NCBI RefSeq assembly: GCF_018881655.1
Contig: NZ_JACVPX010000001.1
Span: 62,001-126,000, forward strand
Length of the DNA: 64,000 bases
Source of the DNA: Polynucleobacter sp. Tro8-14-1
GTDB taxonomy: Bacteria; Pseudomonadota; Gammaproteobacteria; Burkholderiales; Burkholderiaceae
Direction: 5' to 3'
The notes under the pieces were generated by a model, which saw only the letters and a program-made list of their open reading frames with translations, was not told the origin of the DNA and ran no database searches. The first letter of the stretch is position 1; each line of letters starts with the position of its first letter. Of this stretch, positions 35,735-46,335 are shown piece by piece. The translations under genes and the position numbers were made by a program.

Positions 35735-37255
35735 TTATTTCAGGAACAGGCGATAGGCGGGATTGTTAGTCTCATCCCAGTGTGGATAGCCTAGGGTTGC
35801 CAAGAAGCTTTGGAATTTCTTCTGCTCATTTTTCGGTACTTGAATACCAATCAGAATGCGGCCATAGTCGGCTCCGTGATTGCGATAGTGGAACAAACTG
35901 ATATTCCAGTTAGGGGCCATGCTGGTTAAGAACTTCATCAAAGCACCTGGGCGCTCTGGGAACTCAAAGCGATAGAGCAATTCATCTTTAGCCAGTGCAG
36001 AATGCCCGCCAACCATATGACGTAAATGCGATTTTGCTAGCTCATCATGCGTGAGATCAATCGTTGCAAACTTGGCTTTGCGGAAATGCTTTGCAATCGC
36101 TTCGCTGTCACCGGATTTTTGTGTGCTGATGCCAACAAAAATATGGGCTTCACTTTGATCGCCAATACGATAGTTAAATTCAGTCACGTTACGTTTGCCG
36201 AGTAATTCGCAGAAGCGTTTAAAGGAGCCACGTTCTTCAGGAATAGTGACTGCAAATACCGCTTCGCGGAACTCACCAACGTCTGCGCGCTCAGCCACAA
36301 AGCGTAGGCGACTAAAGTTCATGTTGGCCCCGCAAGCCACAGCCACTAAGGTTTTCTTCTTGATACGTTTTTTCTCGACATACTTCTTCATGCCCGCAAT
36401 GGCGAGTGCGCCAGCGGGCTCAAGAATACTGCGAGTGTCGGTAAACACATCATTAATAGCTGCACAGATTTCATCTGTGTCGACTGTGACGATTTCGTCT
36501 ACTACTTTTTTGCAAATACGGAATGTTTCTTTGCCAACCAATTTCACGGCAGTGCCATCTGAGAACAAACCGACGTCTTTCATCTCAATACGTTTATTTG
36601 CTTTGAGCGATTGATTCATGGCATCGGAGTCAGAAGCTTGAACACCAATCACTTTTGTTTTTGGGCTAACAGCTTTGATGTATTCACCAATGCCAGAAAT
36701 TAAACCGCCGCCGCCAATAGCAACAAATACCGCATCGATCGGTTTTTCATATTGAGTAAAAATTTCGTGGGCAATCGTTCCTTGACCTGCGATGACATCG
36801 GGATCATCAAAAGGGTGGACAAAAGTTAAGCCCCGTTTTTTGCCGAGAATCTCAGAATGTTTAAAGGCATCGCTATAGGATTCACCATGAAGGATGATTT
36901 CTACCCAAGATCCGCCTCTGACCTTGACTGCATCTATTTTGACGCTAGGGGTCGTGACCGGCATCACGATGACGGCTTTGCACTTCATTTTGGCGGCAGA
37001 TAGGGCTACACCCTGGGCATGATTGCCTGCAGAAGCTGTAATAACCCCGCGTTTTAGGGCTTCTGGGGGTAAATGGGCCATTTTGTTGTAGGCGCCACGG
37101 AGTTTGAAGGAGAAAACCGGCTGGTTATCTTCTCTTTTAAGTAAGACCTGGTTGCCCAAACGCTTGGTCAGTTCTGGGGCGAGCTGAAGTTCGGTTTCTC
37201 TGGCTACGTCATAGACGCGAGCCGATAAAATTTTCTTTAAATAGTTCGTTGCCAT
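35735..37255 (-). CDS. ilvA: threonine ammonia-lyase, biosynthetic
   Basis: PLP enzyme that deaminates threonine to 2-oxobutyrate, the first step of isoleucine synthesis. The 506-residue protein has the PLP lysine in FSFKLRGAYNKM, the serine loop SAGNHAQG, the phosphate-binding IGGGGLISG, and two C-terminal ACT-like domains (about residues 325-500) that bind isoleucine and valine for feedback control. Length is that of the allosteric biosynthetic form, not the catabolic TdcB type. Confidence 0.97.
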   Translation of the reverse strand: MATNYLKKILSARVYDVARETELQLAPELTKRLGNQVLLKREDNQPVFSFKLRGAYNKMAHLPPEALKRGVITASAGNHAQGVALSAAKMKCKAVIVMPVTTPSVKIDAVKVRGGSWVEIILHGESYSDAFKHSEILGKKRGLTFVHPFDDPDVIAGQGTIAHEIFTQYEKPIDAVFVAIGGGGLISGIGEYIKAVSPKTKVIGVQASDSDAMNQSLKANKRIEMKDVGLFSDGTAVKLVGKETFRICKKVVDEIVTVDTDEICAAINDVFTDTRSILEPAGALAIAGMKKYVEKKRIKKKTLVAVACGANMNFSRLRFVAERADVGEFREAVFAVTIPEERGSFKRFCELLGKRNVTEFNYRIGDQSEAHIFVGISTQKSGDSEAIAKHFRKAKFATIDLTHDELAKSHLRHMVGGHSALAKDELLYRFEFPERPGALMKFLTSMAPNWNISLFHYRNHGADYGRILIGIQVPKNEQKKFQSFLATLGYPHWDETNNPAYRLFLK

Positions 37256-37389
37256 CCGATGAGCGTACCACGGATGGCTCCTAAGCCCTTAGATTTGCAA
37301 GGGTTTATCCCTTTGGGGAGCAACTTTCTCGGAATCCTGCCACTATCAGGTTCACTCAATTAAAATGCTTATTTATCAAATATGTCGCT

Positions 37390-40300
37390 ATGAACGCACC
37401 ATTAGCTTTGAACCAGTTGTTGGATGCTGAGGCGGGCTCCCCCCGTCTTCGCGAAATTCCCTACAACTACACCTCCTTTTCTGATCGAGAGATTGTGATT
37501 CGCCTATTGGGCGAGGAGTCATGGCGTGTTCTCAACAACTTGCGTGGCGTTCGCCGTACAGGTCGTTCCGCCCGCATGTTGTTTGAAATTCTGGGCGATA
37601 TTTGGGTGGTTCAGCGCAACCCGTTCTTGCAAGATGATTTGCTGGATAGTCCCAATCGCCGCAAACAATTAATTGATGCACTCTGGCATCGCTTGGGCGA
37701 AGTCAAGAAGCGCAATAGTGGTGATTCTGCTGACCAAGTAGAAATTCTATTAAGTGCCGCTTATCGCGCAATCGAAAATTTCGAAAACGGATTTAAAGAA
37801 GTTGAAGTCATTCGTAAGCGTGCTCGTAAGGAGTTAGGTCGTCATACTGCTGCAGACAATATTTGCTTTGATGGTGTGTCTCGTGCTGCTCACGTTACCG
37901 ATGCAACAGACTGGCGCGTGGAGTTTCCACTCGTTGTTCTAAAGCCGGATTACGAATCTGAAATTCCTGGTTTAGTGAAAGCTTGTATTGAATTAGGGCT
38001 GACCATTATTCCTCGTGGAGGTGGTACTGGTTATACCGGTGGCGCTATTCCGCTGTATGCAATGTCGGCAGTGATTAACACTGAAAAGTTACAAGATATT
38101 GGCGGCGTAAAAGCTAAAAAACTACCAGGCTTAGATCGTGAAGTATCTACCATCTTTACTGGCGCAGGCGTTGTGACCCGTCGCGTATCTGATGCTGCAG
38201 AGCATGCTGGTCTTGTGTTTGCAGTTGATCCTACTTCTGCCGATGCAAGCTGCATTGGCGGCAATATTGCCATGAATGCGGGTGGTAAGAAAGCGGTTCT
38301 TTGGGGAACTGCTTTAGATAATCTGGCTAGCTGGCGCATGGTGGATCCGCAAGGCAATTGGTTGGATATCGAGCGTCTTGAACACAATATGGGCAAGATC
38401 CATGATGTGGCAACTGTCCGCTTTCAGCTCACTTGGTCTGATGGCAATAGCGAGCCGGGTCAGCGCATTCTAAAAACAGAATTATTAGAAGTTGAAGGCA
38501 GACGTTTCCGCAAAGAAGGTTTAGGTAAAGACGTTACTGATAAATTTTTATCAGGTTTACCTGGTGTGCAAAAAGAAGGTTGTGATGGTTTGATTACTAG
38601 CGCAACTTGGGTATTGCATCGCATGCCTAAATTCATGCGCACGGTTTGCTTGGAGTTTTTTGGTCAAGCGCGAGAAGCGATCCCCAGTATTGTGGAGATC
38701 AAAGCATACTTAGATGGCTTAAGCAAGCAAGGTGGCCCAATCTTGGCCGGCCTAGAGCATTTGGACGATCGCTATTTAAGAGCGGTGGGTTATTCAACTA
38801 AATCAAAGCGCAATAGCTTGCCGAAGATGGTATTGATTGGCGATATTGCTGGCGATGATGAAGAAGCCGTTGCTGCAGCTACTAGTGAGGTAGTGCGGAT
38901 GGCGAACTTACGTGTTGGCGAAGGCTTTGTTGCAGTCAGCGCTGAGGCTCGTAAGAAGTTCTGGCTCGATCGTGCCCGCACAGCTGCGATTGCCCGTCAT
39001 ACCAATGCTTTCAAGATTAATGAAGACGTCGTGATTCCTTTGCCGCGTATGGGTGAGTACACCGACGGTATCGATCGCATCAATATTGAGCTCTCTCTCA
39101 AGAACAAGTTGCAAGTACTCGATGGTCTTGAGACTTTCTTGAAAAAGAGCGCATTACCGCTAGGTAAGAGTGATGCTGAGTATGAGATCCCTACAGCAGA
39201 AATCTTGGGAGATCGTGTTCAGCAAGCCCTAGAGCTTATTGCCAAGGTCCGTGGGCGTTGGGCTGAGTGGCTCATTGAGATGGACTCTTATTTTCCGCGA
39301 CTGCAGGATTACAGTCTGCGCGCTTCATGGAAAGAGGAAGTGCGCTCAGAGTTGCGCATCATCTTTGGTGGTTTGGCATTTGAGCCGATTCTGGCCGAGC
39401 TAGAAGCAATTCACAAAAACGTGTTGCGTAAGCGCGTATTCGTCGCGTTGCACATGCATGCTGGCGATGGCAACGTTCATACCAATATCCCGGTGAACTC
39501 GGATGACTACGAGATGTTGCAAGATGCGCATCGCGCCGTAGATCGGATCATGAAATTAGCCCGCTCATTAGACGGTGTGATTTCCGGTGAGCATGGTATT
39601 GGTATTACTAAATTAGAGTATTTAACAGAAGCTGAACTCAAAGATTTCCGCAGCTATAAGAATCGCGTTGATCCAGAAGGCCGCTTTAATAAAGGCAAGT
39701 TGATGCCACATGCTGATCTGAGCATGGCCTACACGCCTAGCTTTGGTTTGATGGGCCATGAGTCAATCATCATGCAGCAAAGCGATATTGGTGCTATTGC
39801 TGATAGCGTAAAAGATTGTTTACGTTGCGGCAAATGTAAACCTGTTTGCTCGACCCATGTACCTCGTGCAAACTTGCTCTATAGCCCACGCGACAAAATC
39901 CTCGCAACATCACTATTGATTGAAGCCTTCCTATATGAAGAGCAAACTCGACGTGGTGTTTCGATTCGCCATTGGGAAATGTTTGATGATGTCGCAGCGC
40001 ATTGCACGGTTTGCCATAAGTGCTTAACTCCATGCCCGGTCAATATCGACTTTGGTGATGTGACCATGAACATGCGTAATCTCTTGCGCAAGATGGGGCA
40101 GCAGCGCTTTAATCCTGGCACAGCAGCATCCATGTTCTTCTTGAATGCCACCAGCCCAGAATCGATTAATCTTGCTCGCAAGACGATGATCGGTTGGGGT
40201 TATAAGTTGCAACGCCTGGGTAATGATGTCTTACGCAAGTTTGCGAAAAAACAAACTGCCCATCCGCCTGCAACAGTAGGAAAGCCGAGCGTTAAAGAGC

Positions 40301-41229
40301 AGGTGATCTTTTTTGTAAATAAGAAGATGCCTGGCAATCTACCCAAGAAAACGGCGCGTGCTTTGTTGGACATTGAGGATGCGAACTACGTTCCAATTAT
40401 TCGTGATCCTAAGACAACTTCTGCAGATACTGAGGCGGTGTTCTACTTCCCGGGTTGCGGATCTGAGCGCTTGTTCTCTCAGGTTGGTTTGGCTACTCAG
40501 GCGATGTTGTGGAATGTAGGTGTTCAAACGGTTCTGCCACCAGGCTATCTCTGTTGCGGCTACCCACAGCGTGGTAATGGCGACTTTGATAAAGCAGAGA
40601 AGATGATCACGGATAACCGTGTGTTATTCCATCGTGTTGCCAATACCCTCAATTACTTGGATATCAAGACCGTGGTTGTTTCTTGTGGCACTTGTTATGA
40701 CCAGTTAGCTGGCTACCAGTTCGAACAGATTTTCCCTGGCTGCCGCATTATTGATATTCATGAGTTCTTGGCAGAGAAGGGCGTTAAGCTCTCTGGCGTA
40801 ACGGGTGTGAAGTATATGTATCACGATCCTTGCCACTCTCCAATGAAGTTACAAGACCCTTTGAAGACGGTGAATGAGTTAATTCAACTCGAAGATGGTA
40901 AGGCGATTGCGAAGAATGATCGTTGCTGCGGTGAATCTGGCACATTAGCCGTCACACGTCCTGATATTTCTACTCAAGTGCGTTTCCGCAAACAGATTGA
41001 GATGGAAAAAGCGGCGACTGAATTGCGCAAAGATGATTTCACTGGCGAAGTCAAAGTGTTAACTAGTTGCCCATCATGCTTACAAGGCTTGACACGTTTT
41101 GATGCGGATAGCGACACTACAGCCGATTACATCGTTGTTGAAATGGCTCAGAAGCTACTTGGTAAAGACTGGATGCAGGACTATGTAGCCAAGGCTAACC
41201 AAGGTGGCATTGAGAGGGTCCTCGTTTAA
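37390..41229 (+). CDS. large FAD-linked oxidoreductase with Fe-S and CCG domains (DUF3683)
   Basis: A 1279-residue multidomain flavoprotein. Residues 1 to about 150 match the DUF3683-type N-terminal region of Burkholderiales. A PCMH FAD-binding domain follows (about 175-350, with [16 protein letters not shown]), then an FAD-oxidase C-terminal domain (about 480-790; [14 protein letters not shown] and SGEHGIG). Next come two 4Fe-4S motifs ([11 protein letters not shown] and [11 protein letters not shown]) and two CCG cysteine-rich domains (PGCGSE with CCGYPQ; HDPCHSP with CCGESG). It looks like a fusion of a Dld/GlcD-type 2-hydroxyacid dehydrogenase with GlcF/GlpC-type electron-transfer modules. 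The substrate, probably D-lactate or another 2-hydroxyacid, is inferred. Confidence 0.9.
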   Translation: MNAPLALNQLLDAEAGSPRLREIPYNYTSFSDREIVIRLLGEESWRVLNNLRGVRRTGRSARMLFEILGDIWVVQRNPFLQDDLLDSPNRRKQLIDALWHRLGEVKKRNSGDSADQVEILLSAAYRAIENFENGFKEVEVIRKRARKELGRHTAADNICFDGVSRAAHVTDATDWRVEFPLVVLKPDYESEIPGLVKACIELGLTIIPRGGGTGYTGGAIPLYAMSAVINTEKLQDIGGVKAKKLPGLDREVSTIFTGAGVVTRRVSDAAEHAGLVFAVDPTSADASCIGGNIAMNAGGKKAVLWGTALDNLASWRMVDPQGNWLDIERLEHNMGKIHDVATVRFQLTWSDGNSEPGQRILKTELLEVEGRRFRKEGLGKDVTDKFLSGLPGVQKEGCDGLITSATWVLHRMPKFMRTVCLEFFGQAREAIPSIVEIKAYLDGLSKQGGPILAGLEHLDDRYLRAVGYSTKSKRNSLPKMVLIGDIAGDDEEAVAAATSEVVRMANLRVGEGFVAVSAEARKKFWLDRARTAAIARHTNAFKINEDVVIPLPRMGEYTDGIDRINIELSLKNKLQVLDGLETFLKKSALPLGKSDAEYEIPTAEILGDRVQQALELIAKVRGRWAEWLIEMDSYFPRLQDYSLRASWKEEVRSELRIIFGGLAFEPILAELEAIHKNVLRKRVFVALHMHAGDGNVHTNIPVNSDDYEMLQDAHRAVDRIMKLARSLDGVISGEHGIGITKLEYLTEAELKDFRSYKNRVDPEGRFNKGKLMPHADLSMAYTPSFGLMGHESIIMQQSDIGAIADSVKDCLRCGKCKPVCSTHVPRANLLYSPRDKILATSLLIEAFLYEEQTRRGVSIRHWEMFDDVAAHCTVCHKCLTPCPVNIDFGDVTMNMRNLLRKMGQQRFNPGTAASMFFLNATSPESINLARKTMIGWGYKLQRLGNDVLRKFAKKQTAHPPATVGKPSVKEQVIFFVNKKMPGNLPKKTARALLDIEDANYVPIIRDPKTTSADTEAVFYFPGCGSERLFSQVGLATQAMLWNVGVQTVLPPGYLCCGYPQRGNGDFDKAEKMITDNRVLFHRVANTLNYLDIKTVVVSCGTCYDQLAGYQFEQIFPGCRIIDIHEFLAEKGVKLSGVTGVKYMYHDPCHSPMKLQDPLKTVNELIQLEDGKAIAKNDRCCGESGTLAVTRPDISTQVRFRKQIEMEKAATELRKDDFTGEVKVLTSCPSCLQGLTRFDADSDTTADYIVVEMAQKLLGKDWMQDYVAKANQGGIERVLV

Positions 41230-41627
41230 TGATTCCAAGTAATATCGTTGTGCATCAGCAATCCAAGGTCTTGGAACTCTCTTACGAGGGCGGCAAGATT
41301 TATCGCCTGCCGTTTGAGTTGTTGAGGGTTTTATCTCCTTCCGCCGAAGTTCAGGGCCATGGGCCTGGGCAGGAAACATTACAGACGGGCAAGCGTGATG
41401 TTTTGATTGCCAACATTGAACCCGTTGGGCACTATGCACTCAAGCCTAGCTTTTCTGATGGGCACGACTCTGGCTTGTTTACCTGGGATTATTTATTGTT
41501 TCTGTGTGAGAACCAGGAGCAGTTATGGAAAGAGCATTTAGATAAATTGGCCGCCGCTGGCTTAGACCGCGATACACCGATGACACAAGCAGGCAGTGCA
41601 TCAGGCCATTCTTGTGGAAGTCACTAA
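41229..41627 (+). CDS. DUF971 domain protein
   Basis: A 132-residue protein of the DUF971 / gamma-butyrobetaine hydroxylase N-terminal-like family: [31 protein letters not shown] and the C-terminal [15 protein letters not shown]. The family's zinc-binding domain appears in Fe-S cluster and hydroxylase proteins; its role alone is unknown. The ATG overlaps the preceding stop (TAATG) and the stop overlaps ubiE in the same way, so it is translated in a coupled series. Confidence 0.85.
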   Translation: MIPSNIVVHQQSKVLELSYEGGKIYRLPFELLRVLSPSAEVQGHGPGQETLQTGKRDVLIANIEPVGHYALKPSFSDGHDSGLFTWDYLLFLCENQEQLWKEHLDKLAAAGLDRDTPMTQAGSASGHSCGSH

Positions 41628-42370
41628 TGAGTAAAACGCACTTCGGGTATCAAAGTGTTGATGAAGCTGAAAAAGCCGGCAAGGTTGCCGAGGTTTTTCA
41701 TTCGGTAGCCAGCAAGTACGACGTCATGAATGACCTGATGTCATTCGGGCTGCATCGGGTTTGGAAAAAAGTGACGATTGCTCGTGCAAATGTTCGTCCT
41801 GGCCAAAAGATTTTGGACATTGCTGGCGGTACTGGCGATCTCGCCGCGGCTTTCGCAAAAGCGGCTGATTGGGGACGCAACCCAGATGCTCAAGTTTGGT
41901 TAAGTGATATCAATGCTTCTATGTTGGGTGTGGGGCGTGACCGCCTATTGGATCGCGGTATGGCTTTGCCTTGCGTTCAGTTTGATGCCGAAAAAATTCC
42001 TTTTCCGAATAATCATTTTGACGTGGTGACCGTTGCCTTTGGTTTGCGTAACATGACACATAAAGAGATGGCTTTAGGTGAAATGTGCCGTGTGATCAAA
42101 CCTGGTGGCCGTGTTTTGGTATTGGAGTTCTCTAAGCCTGATGCCTTTTTGCAACCCGTATATGACACTTATTCATTTAAGGTTTTGCCTTGGTTGGGTG
42201 AGAAGATTGCACAAGATTCAGAAAGCTATCGCTATTTAGCTGAATCGATTCGCATGCATCCCGATGCAGAAACCCTTAAAGAAATGATGTTGGGGGTTGG
42301 TTTTGATGAAGTGGAAACCCACAGGATGACTGGGGGTATCGTTGCCTTACATATTGGTATTAAATACTAA
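41627..42370 (+). CDS. ubiE: ubiquinone/menaquinone C-methyltransferase
   Basis: SAM-dependent C-methyltransferase of ubiquinone synthesis. The 247-residue protein has [15 protein letters not shown], the SAM loop [29 protein letters not shown] and [12 protein letters not shown], all UbiE signatures. The ATG at 41627 overlaps the DUF971 stop; a TTG at 41612 is unnecessary. It opens a run of ubiquinone genes (ubiE, ubiJ, ubiB). Confidence 0.97.
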   Translation: MSKTHFGYQSVDEAEKAGKVAEVFHSVASKYDVMNDLMSFGLHRVWKKVTIARANVRPGQKILDIAGGTGDLAAAFAKAADWGRNPDAQVWLSDINASMLGVGRDRLLDRGMALPCVQFDAEKIPFPNNHFDVVTVAFGLRNMTHKEMALGEMCRVIKPGGRVLVLEFSKPDAFLQPVYDTYSFKVLPWLGEKIAQDSESYRYLAESIRMHPDAETLKEMMLGVGFDEVETHRMTGGIVALHIGIKY

Positions 42371-42378
42371 TAGTCGTA

Positions 42379-42402
42379 TAGTTTTTAAAGTCTTAAAAAC
42401 TA
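42379..42402. repeat. perfect AT-rich inverted repeat before the Tim44-like gene
   Basis: TAGTTTTTAA-AGTC-TTAAAAACTA is a perfect 10-bp dyad in the 70-base gap after ubiE. There is no GC core or T tail, so it is a poor terminator; an operator or a promoter-associated dyad is possible. No known site matches. Confidence 0.5.
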
Positions 42403-42440
42403 AAGAAGTTGAGTAGTTATCAGAAGGGGTAAATCTAAAA

Positions 42441-43349
42441 ATGAATAAACATTTTTTTAAAGCAGTTCTCTTGAGCTTTACTTTGATCATTGCAATGGTT
42501 GGTCAGGTTGATGCTGCTCGCTTAGGTGGCGGAAGAAGTCTTGGACGCGCGCCAAGTGCACCAATGCAACGTCAGACTGCTCCTGTGCAAAAGCCAGTTC
42601 AGCAAGCACAGCCGACTTCCCCAGCCCCCGCCCCTCAAGCACCTGCGCCTAGTCGTTTTGGTGGCATGGGTGGTATTTTGGGTGGCTTAGCTGCGGGCCT
42701 GGGAATTGGTTACCTCTTATCGCATTTTGGTTTAGGTGAAGCAGCCTCTTCATTAATTACTGGTTTGCTGATCGCAATGTTGGCTGGCTTTGTCATTATG
42801 TTTGTGATTCGTAGATTATTGCCAGCGATGTCTGGTGCTGGTCAAAACTCAAATGCGCCATCACAAGGCATGCAGCGCAATAGCGTTGAGATGCCCAGAC
42901 AAGAACCTGCATTCACTCCTGCTGCAAATGCATTCGGTGGGGTGAGTGCAGAGCCTGAGGTATTTCAGTCAACTTTGCCCCCTGGTTTCGATCAGCAAAC
43001 ATTTTTGGAAAATGCAAAACAATATTTTGTCACTTTGCAAAAAGCTTGGGACCAAGGTGATCTTGCATCCTTACGTGAATTTACAACTCCCGATATGTTT
43101 GCCACGATTCAGCAAGATTTAGCTGGTAGAACTGATGGCAGTAATCAAACAGATGTCGTGACTATTAATGCTCAGCTCTTAGGGGTTGAGACGGCAGATG
43201 CCCATTATTTCTGTAGCGTTCAGTTCAGCGGCATGATTCGTGAGCAGCAGGGAGCTCCAGCGAGCGACTTCTCCGAAATCTGGAATTTAAGCAAGCCTGT
43301 GGAAGGTCCTGGCGGCTGGGTACTGGCGGGTATTTCCCAGTTGGTTTAA
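42441..43349 (+). CDS. Tim44-like domain membrane protein
   Basis: A 302-residue protein with a signal or anchor at residues 1-25 (ends VDAAR), a Pro/Gln-rich stretch (about 38-70), a Gly-rich segment, one or two transmembrane helices (about 75-130), a linker, and a C-terminal Tim44-like domain (about 190-300; FLENAKQYFVTLQKAWDQGDLASLREFTTPDMF). Tim44-like proteins occur widely in Burkholderiales without a settled function. It is placed between ubiE and ubiJ and ends at a clear terminator, so it is likely a separate unit in a ubiquinone gene region. Confidence 0.85.
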   Translation: MNKHFFKAVLLSFTLIIAMVGQVDAARLGGGRSLGRAPSAPMQRQTAPVQKPVQQAQPTSPAPAPQAPAPSRFGGMGGILGGLAAGLGIGYLLSHFGLGEAASSLITGLLIAMLAGFVIMFVIRRLLPAMSGAGQNSNAPSQGMQRNSVEMPRQEPAFTPAANAFGGVSAEPEVFQSTLPPGFDQQTFLENAKQYFVTLQKAWDQGDLASLREFTTPDMFATIQQDLAGRTDGSNQTDVVTINAQLLGVETADAHYFCSVQFSGMIREQQGAPASDFSEIWNLSKPVEGPGGWVLAGISQLV

Positions 43350-43370
43350 GCTTTAGGTACTTTCCGTCGG

Positions 43371-43396
43371 AAAACCCGCACTAGTGCGGGTTTTTT
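43371..43396 (+). terminator. Rho-independent terminator after the Tim44-like gene
   Basis: Stem AAAACCCGCA/TGCGGGTTTT with a CTAG loop, followed by six T. It lies 22 bases after the stop codon and just before ubiJ. Confidence 0.92.
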
Positions 43397-43402
43397 ACAC
43401 TC

Positions 43403-44023
43403 ATGAACAGACATTTTTCGACTACCCATACGATTGCTTCTGGCGCAGCCTGCCGGGGGATTAATCACGTATTGGGTAGCGAGCCTTGGGCGTCTGCTGA
43501 ATTGGCTCGTCATGCCAACAAAACAATCTTGTTACAACTTCCGCTAGGTAATCTGTGTTTTGAGATCAAGTCAGATGGTTTATTGGCTAACTTAAAAGAG
43601 ATTGAGGCACCTTCGCTCACTTTGGAGGTTTCTGCCAAGGCATTGAGCGACTTGGCGGGCAGTACTGGCTCTTTGCGAGAGCAAGCTTTCAAAGCAGTCA
43701 AAATTACTGGTGATGCAGACTTAGCCCAATTATTGGGTCGTCTTGCAGGACAGTTGCGCTGGGAATACGAGGAAGATTTAGCTCGTCTGATTGGAGATGC
43801 ACCTGCAAACTTTGCCGTAAGGCAGGGTAAAAAGTTTGTGTCTGCCACACGTTCTGCTGCAAGCGATTTGCTGGACAATGTAGTGGAGTATGTCAGCGAA
43901 GAAAAGAAAGTGCTTTTAAATAAACGAGACTTTATGGTTCTTAAATCCGAATTAAGTGATTTGCGCGAGTCTGTAGATCGTATGGAAAAACGTATTCAAC
44001 TTCTAGAGCAAAAGGCTAAATAA
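43403..44023 (+). CDS. ubiJ: ubiquinone biosynthesis accessory factor UbiJ
   Basis: Lipid-binding SCP2-fold accessory protein of the ubiquinone synthesis complex. The 206-residue protein has an SCP2-like N-terminal domain (about residues 20-120, LCFEIKSDGLL and LTLEVSAKALSDL with GDADLAQLLGRLAGQLRWEYEEDLARLIGD) and a C-terminal coiled coil (about 165-205, LSDLRESVDRMEKRIQLLE). It is directly followed by ubiB (3-base gap), the usual ubiE-ubiJ-ubiB set. Confidence 0.92.
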   Translation: MNRHFSTTHTIASGAACRGINHVLGSEPWASAELARHANKTILLQLPLGNLCFEIKSDGLLANLKEIEAPSLTLEVSAKALSDLAGSTGSLREQAFKAVKITGDADLAQLLGRLAGQLRWEYEEDLARLIGDAPANFAVRQGKKFVSATRSAASDLLDNVVEYVSEEKKVLLNKRDFMVLKSELSDLRESVDRMEKRIQLLEQKAK

Positions 44024-44026
44024 ATC

Positions 44027-45613
44027 GTGCGTCGAATTGCTCGTCTCTTTTTCATTTTCTTTACCGCATGGCGTTATGGTTTATTGCCACTGCTTCGCGA
44101 TCTTCTAAAGCCGGGCATTCGTCGCGGATTCTTAACAGTGCTTTGCTGGATGTCTCCTGGCAGTCATTTACCTAGAGGTGAGCGTATTCGATTGACGCTA
44201 GAGGCACTAGGCCCTATTTTTGTGAAATTTGGTCAAGTACTTTCTACACGTCGCGATTTATTGCCAGAAGATATCGCTAATGAGTTGGCTAAATTACAAG
44301 ATCAGGTACCACCATTCTCAAACGAAGAATCTCGTCGCTTGATTGAAGCGGATCTAGGTCAACCAATTGAAGAAGTGTTTATTAGCTTTGATGCAACACC
44401 TGTCGCTAGTGCCTCAGTGGCACAGGTGCACTTCGGAGTCTTGCGTGGCACAGATAAGCATCCTGAATGGGAGGGTCGTTCAGTAGCCATCAAGGTCTTG
44501 CGCCCCGGTATTTTGCCGGTGATTGAGGGTGATTTGGCTTTGATGTACGACTTAGCTAAAGTGATTGAAAAAAGCTCCGAAGATGGCCGCCGTTTAAAAC
44601 CGCGTGAGAACGTTTCGGAGTTCGATACTTATTTGCATGATGAGCTTGATCTCATGCGCGAAGCCGCTAATGCGAGTCAGCTACGTAGGCAATTTGCGGA
44701 TTCGAATAAGTTAATGATTCCCGAGATGTATTGGGATTTATGTCACACCAATGTGATTGTCATGGAGAGAATGTATGGCATCTCAATTGGTAAAACGGCA
44801 GCACTCAGAGAGGCGGGCGTTGACTTTAAGAAGTTGGCTTCAGATGGCGTAGAGATATTCTTTACTCAAGTGTTTGAGTATGGGTTCTTCCATGCAGATA
44901 TGCATCCCGGCAACATTATGATTAGCTTAGAGCCAGAAACATTTGGCCGTTTCATTTCTCTAGATTTTGGAATTGTTGGTGCATTAAGCGAATCTGACAA
45001 AAATTATTTAGCCTTGAATTTTCTGGCATTCTTTAATCGCGATTACCGCCGAGTTGCTGAGTTACATATTGAATCGGGTTGGGTTCCGGCGAATACCCGC
45101 GTTGAAGAATTAGAGGGTGCGGTACGTTCAGTTTGCGAACCGTATTTCGATCGCCCTCTGAAAGAAATTTCCTTGGGCATCGTGCTCATGCGCCTGTTCC
45201 AAACTTCACGTCGCTTTAAGGTAGAAATTCAGCCGCAACTCACTTTGCTACAAAAAACCCTCTTGAATGTCGAGGGTCTGGCTCGTCAACTGGATCCCGA
45301 CCTGGATCTTTGGAAAACGGCTAAGCCGATTCTGGAAAAATGGGTAAGCAAGCAGTTGGGTTGGCGTGGTCTCATTGATGGCATCAAGGAAGAGGCGCCT
45401 ACTTGGGCCAAAATTCTGCCAACATTGCCCCGTTTGATTGCGGATAGCCTAGCGCAGGCCCGTTCCCCCATCAAAGACCAAAATGGCGAATTAGAGGTCT
45501 TAAAGGCCCTTTTATTGCAAGAAAGACGTACACATCGCCTTTTGGCAGGCGCTTTACTCTTTGCTGGCGGGTTTTTGGCTGGAATTTTGATCATCAGCCT
45601 AGGCATTTATTAG
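44027..45613 (+). CDS. ubiB: ubiquinone biosynthesis protein UbiB (atypical kinase)
   Basis: ADCK/UbiB-family protein kinase-like ATPase required for ubiquinone synthesis. The 528-residue protein has the KxGQ motif in [16 protein letters not shown], the Ala-rich nucleotide loop ASASVAQVH, the ExD motif [16 protein letters not shown], the DFG-like SLDFGIVG and [12 protein letters not shown]-terminal transmembrane helix (about 500-525) anchors it. The start is GTG at 44027, three bases after the ubiJ stop. Confidence 0.97.
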   Translation: MRRIARLFFIFFTAWRYGLLPLLRDLLKPGIRRGFLTVLCWMSPGSHLPRGERIRLTLEALGPIFVKFGQVLSTRRDLLPEDIANELAKLQDQVPPFSNEESRRLIEADLGQPIEEVFISFDATPVASASVAQVHFGVLRGTDKHPEWEGRSVAIKVLRPGILPVIEGDLALMYDLAKVIEKSSEDGRRLKPRENVSEFDTYLHDELDLMREAANASQLRRQFADSNKLMIPEMYWDLCHTNVIVMERMYGISIGKTAALREAGVDFKKLASDGVEIFFTQVFEYGFFHADMHPGNIMISLEPETFGRFISLDFGIVGALSESDKNYLALNFLAFFNRDYRRVAELHIESGWVPANTRVEELEGAVRSVCEPYFDRPLKEISLGIVLMRLFQTSRRFKVEIQPQLTLLQKTLLNVEGLARQLDPDLDLWKTAKPILEKWVSKQLGWRGLIDGIKEEAPTWAKILPTLPRLIADSLAQARSPIKDQNGELEVLKALLLQERRTHRLLAGALLFAGGFLAGILIISLGIY

Positions 45614-45628
45614 TCTCTCGCTGATTGG

Positions 45629-45660
45629 CTGCTAACCCGCTAAAATAGCGGGTTAGGCAG
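45629..45660 (+). promoter_or_regulatory. strong hairpin abutting the DUF502 gene start
   Basis: CTGC-TAACCCGCTA-AAA-TAGCGGGTTA-G-GCAG forms a near-perfect stem of 14 pairs with one bulged G. Its 3' arm includes the only AGG near the ATG at 45666, so it could hide the ribosome-binding site. There is no T tail, so it is not a normal terminator for ubiB. Confidence 0.55.
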
Positions 45661-45665
45661 AACAC

Positions 45666-46319
45666 ATGAAAAAATACTTTATCGCTGGCATCCTCGTTTG
45701 GGCACCCTTGTCGATCACCATTTGGGTGATTGCTTGGGGCTTGGGCCTGCTCGATGGTGTTTTTGGTTCTGTAATGCACGCCATTATTATTGTTCTCCCT
45801 GAGGATGCCGCTAGAGATTTGCAGCATTTCCGCGACCTCCCGGGTGTTGGAATACTGATTGTGATTGTGGTCATCCTTCTCACTGGATTGACCGCAATTA
45901 ATTTTGCCGGACAGTGGTGGTTAAAAGTTTGGGATAAATTTGTTAATCGCATACCGATTGTTCGTTCCATTTATTCCAGCGTTCAGCAAGTCTCATCCAC
46001 TTTATTTTCTGGAAGTGGGCAAGCTTTTAGCAAAGCCTTGCTGATTCGATATCCCCATGCGGATTCTTGGGCGATTGCTTTTCAAACTGGCATTCCCGCA
46101 AGAGAAGTAACTGCCAAATTGGGTGAAGATTACGTCAACGTATTTTTGCCTACAACCCCAAATCCAACCTCTGGTTTTTTCATGATCGTGCCACGTGCAC
46201 AAACGATTGAATTAGAGATGAGTGTGGAAGAGGCTCTGAAACATATTGTTTCAATGGGCTCTGTTCCCCCCAATAGTTCTAGTGGTTTAACTGCATCCCA
46301 GTTGCCACACCATTTTTGA
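45666..46319 (+). CDS. DUF502 family membrane protein
   Basis: A 217-residue protein with two transmembrane helices (about residues 5-27 and 57-80) and a C-terminal soluble part. Family features include FIAGILVWAPLSITIWVI, PGVGILIVIVVILLTG, VRSIYSSVQQVSSTLF and VFLPTTPNPTSGFFMIVP. The function of DUF502 proteins in bacteria is not established. It lies between ubiB and aspS as in other betaproteobacteria. A hairpin overlaps its ribosome-binding region. Confidence 0.9.
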   Translation: MKKYFIAGILVWAPLSITIWVIAWGLGLLDGVFGSVMHAIIIVLPEDAARDLQHFRDLPGVGILIVIVVILLTGLTAINFAGQWWLKVWDKFVNRIPIVRSIYSSVQQVSSTLFSGSGQAFSKALLIRYPHADSWAIAFQTGIPAREVTAKLGEDYVNVFLPTTPNPTSGFFMIVPRAQTIELEMSVEEALKHIVSMGSVPPNSSSGLTASQLPHHF

Positions 46320-46335
46320 TTTATAGGAAATTGTT

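Noticed and set aside
36195-36614. 139-codon + strand reading frame opposite ilvA
   Set aside because: Antisense to conserved ilvA coding sequence; Ser/Thr-rich shadow translation.
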